A DNA stretch of 7,717 bases. Source: Lachnospiraceae bacterium. GTDB taxonomy: Bacteria > Bacillota > Clostridia > Lachnospirales > Lachnospiraceae. Below, in pieces: positions 5,821 through 7,717 of the stretch (the stretch's first letter is position 1; each line of letters starts with the position of its first letter). Under the pieces are notes generated by a model. That model searched no databases and was not told the origin of the DNA. It worked only from the letters and a program-made list of their open reading frames with translations. The stretch is taken from the NCBI GenBank assembly GCA_003484785.1, contig DNAD01000193.1:1-7717 (forward strand). Direction: 5' to 3'. The position numbers were made by a program, and so were the translations under genes.

Positions 5821-7717
5821 TTGGCTGAATTGTCACCGATGATGCAGAATTACATGGATACGAAGAATGAATACAGTGACTGTATTCTTCTTTATCGTCT
5901 GGGAGATTTTTATGAAGTCTTCTTTGATGATGCTCTGGTCTGTTCAAAGGAGCTGGGCCTTACCCTTACGGGAAAAGCCTGCGGCCTTGAAGAACGGGCT
6001 CCGATGTGCGGGGTTCCCTATCATGCGGTGGAAAGTTATGTAAACAAGCTCATCAAAAACGGCCATAAGGTCGCGATCTGTGAACAGGTTGAGGATCCCA
6101 AAGAGGCAAAGGGCCTTGTAAAACGTGAGGTCACAAGGATAGTGACCCCGGGTACCAATCTCGATATCTCGGCTCTGGATGAATCAAAAAATAATTATCT
6201 GATGTGTGTGGTCTGCATGGCAGACTCCTACGGCATATCCGTCTGCGACATAACGACCGGAGAGTTTCTTGTAACCGAGGTCTTCTCGGAAGAGGCGCTT
6301 TCGGATGAGATATACCGCTTTGAGCCCTCCGAGCTCATCTGCAACGAGGCCTTTCTGGTTAGCGGGATCGATCTTGAAAGCATAAAATACAGGCTGACGC
6401 TTACGGTTTATTCGCTGGAGTCCTGGTACTTTGACGATAAGCTGTGCGAACGCACCCTTAAGGAGCACTTTAAGGTTCAGAGCCTCGACTGCTTCGGAAT
6501 AGAGGAGGGGAGCCTTTCGGTAATTGCCTCGGGAGCGCTGCTTAAGTATCTCCATATACTTCATAAGGGAGTTGAGATCTGCCATATAAAGACCCTGACC
6601 TCCTTTAAAGCCTCCGCCTTCATGCTGCTTGATTCGGCCACAAGAAGGAATCTGGAGCTTACGGAGACCATAAGGGAAAAGCAGAAAAAGGGGTCTCTCT
6701 TCGGCGTGCTCGACCGGACAAAGACCGCAATGGGAGCCAGAGCCCTGCGCTCCTTTATCGAACAGCCCCTTATAAAAAAGGATGAGATCGAAAAGCGGCT
6801 GAATGCCGTGGAGGATCTTTTTAAAAATAACGTGTTGAGGGAAGAGCTGAGGGAATACTTAAACCCTATTTATGACCTGGAGCGCCTTATGAGCAGGATA
6901 AGCTACCGCTCGGCAAGCCCCAGGGACCTTATTTCCTTTGCCTCCTCCATCGAAATGCTTAAGCATATCAAGGCCCTGAGGGATGATTTTTCCTCTGCGG
7001 AGCTAAAAGAGCTGATAGACAGTCTGGATACGCTTGAGGATATCTGTGACCTTATAAAAAGCGCCATAGAAGAGGACCCGCCCCTGGGGCTTAAGGAGGG
7101 AGGGATAATAAAAGCCTCCTATAACGAAAAGGTTGATGAATACAGACGGGCAAAGACCGAGGGGAAGAGATGGCTTGCAAAGCTTGAGGAAGAGGACCGG
7201 GAGAGAACCGGCATTAAGAACCTGCGGATCAGGTATAATAAGGTCTTCGGCTATTATTTCGAGGTGACCAACTCCTTTAAGGCACTGGTGCCCGCCGATT
7301 ATGTCAGGAAGCAGACCCTTACCAATGCTGAGCGCTATACGACGGATAAGCTCAAGGAGCTTGAGGATACAATATTAAATGCCGAGGACAAGCTGTTCTC
7401 CCTCGAATATGATCTGTTCAACGAGGTCAGGGATAAAATATCCGCTCAGGTTGACAGGGTACAGGAGAGCGCTTCGATAACAGCAAGGCTTGATGCCTTT
7501 GCCTCGCTGTCGTCCGTTGCCGTAAAAAACGGCTACGTAAGACCCTCGCTTAATACAAAGGGAGTAATAGATATCAAAGGAGGCCGGCATCCGGTGGTGG
7601 AGACCATGATAGAAAACGACCTCTTTGTGGATAATGACACCTACCTTGACAATAAGGACAGGATCAGCATAATCACGGGCCCGAATATGGCGGGAAAATC
7701 CACCTACATGAGACAGA
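5821..7717 (+). CDS. mutS: DNA mismatch repair protein MutS, 3' end outside the window
   Basis: The frame is open from TTG 5821 to the window end, giving 632 codons plus one base. MutS recognises base mismatches and small loops and starts repair with MutL. The N-terminus (LSPMMQNYMDTKNEYSDCIL) and LGDFYEVFFDDA are typical, with the mismatch-wedging F30 and the partner E32 (F36 and E38 in E. coli). Next come the connector (PGTNLD to about 250), lever helices (LDSATRRNLEL, GVLDRTKTAMGARALR), and the clamp around 464-520 (RIRYNKVFGYYFEV, RKQTLTNAERY). The ATPase domain begins with GGRHPVVE and reaches the Walker A motif GPNMAGKST (620-628) just before the edge. Walker A lies within a few residues of its position in E. 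coli, so nothing is missing so far. An in-frame stop immediately upstream supports TTG as the start; the next in-frame ATG (5839) would lose only six residues. It lies 44 nt after rng. Confidence 0.97.
   Translation, partial: MAELSPMMQNYMDTKNEYSDCILLYRLGDFYEVFFDDALVCSKELGLTLTGKACGLEERAPMCGVPYHAVESYVNKLIKNGHKVAICEQVEDPKEAKGLVKREVTRIVTPGTNLDISALDESKNNYLMCVVCMADSYGISVCDITTGEFLVTEVFSEEALSDEIYRFEPSELICNEAFLVSGIDLESIKYRLTLTVYSLESWYFDDKLCERTLKEHFKVQSLDCFGIEEGSLSVIASGALLKYLHILHKGVEICHIKTLTSFKASAFMLLDSATRRNLELTETIREKQKKGSLFGVLDRTKTAMGARALRSFIEQPLIKKDEIEKRLNAVEDLFKNNVLREELREYLNPIYDLERLMSRISYRSASPRDLISFASSIEMLKHIKALRDDFSSAELKELIDSLDTLEDICDLIKSAIEEDPPLGLKEGGIIKASYNEKVDEYRRAKTEGKRWLAKLEEEDRERTGIKNLRIRYNKVFGYYFEVTNSFKALVPADYVRKQTLTNAERYTTDKLKELEDTILNAEDKLFSLEYDLFNEVRDKISAQVDRVQESASITARLDAFASLSSVAVKNGYVRPSLNTKGVIDIKGGRHPVVETMIENDLFVDNDTYLDNKDRISIITGPNMAGKSTYMRQ

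Noticed and set aside
5237..5947. 236-residue open frame on the - strand over rng and mutS
   Set aside because: It is antisense to conserved catalytic motifs of the RNase and the start of MutS, and its protein has no coherent motif.

Overview
The window is a gene-dense stretch of 7,717 bases in which every supported gene lies on the + strand. Spacing is very tight (gaps of 16, 29 and 44 nt, or overlaps). The organism looks like a Gram-positive Clostridia member, probably in or near the Lachnospiraceae. This is inferred from the strong GGAGG-type Shine-Dalgarno sites, two TTG starts, frequent ATA/AGA/AGG codons, a long HisIE protein, and Firmicutes-like MutS and radical-SAM/DUF2344 proteins. 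No species can be named from the sequence alone.

Region 1 (1-2082) is the tail of a histidine biosynthesis operon. It holds the C-terminal end of hisD (histidinol dehydrogenase), hisB (imidazoleglycerol-phosphate dehydratase, monofunctional) and a long hisIE. HisIE carries phosphoribosyl-AMP cyclohydrolase and phosphoribosyl-ATP pyrophosphatase domains behind a degenerate HisF-like barrel of about 205 residues. The pathway steps represented are 2 and 3 (HisE, HisI), the IGP dehydration step (HisB) and the last two oxidations (HisD).

Region 2 (2082-5776) is the conserved trio of a B12-binding-type radical SAM protein (TIGR03960-like), its DUF2344/TIGR03936-like partner, and a ribonuclease E/G family protein. 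All three overlap. The radical SAM start overlaps the hisIE stop (TAATG), so the trio is at least translationally joined to the his genes. The RNase lacks the usual zinc-link C-terminus and has a changed residue in its predicted 5'-sensor.

Region 3 (5777-7717) opens with a 12-bp hairpin wedged between the rng stop codon and the ribosome binding site of mutS. MutS then runs off the window inside its Walker A motif.

There is no stretch over 300 bases without a gene. I see no tRNA, rRNA, insertion sequence, CRISPR array, phage or defence module. The window is mostly ordinary core metabolism and housekeeping. The points that merit follow-up are the pseudo-HisF domain on HisIE, the truncated and diverged RNase G, and the rng-mutS hairpin.
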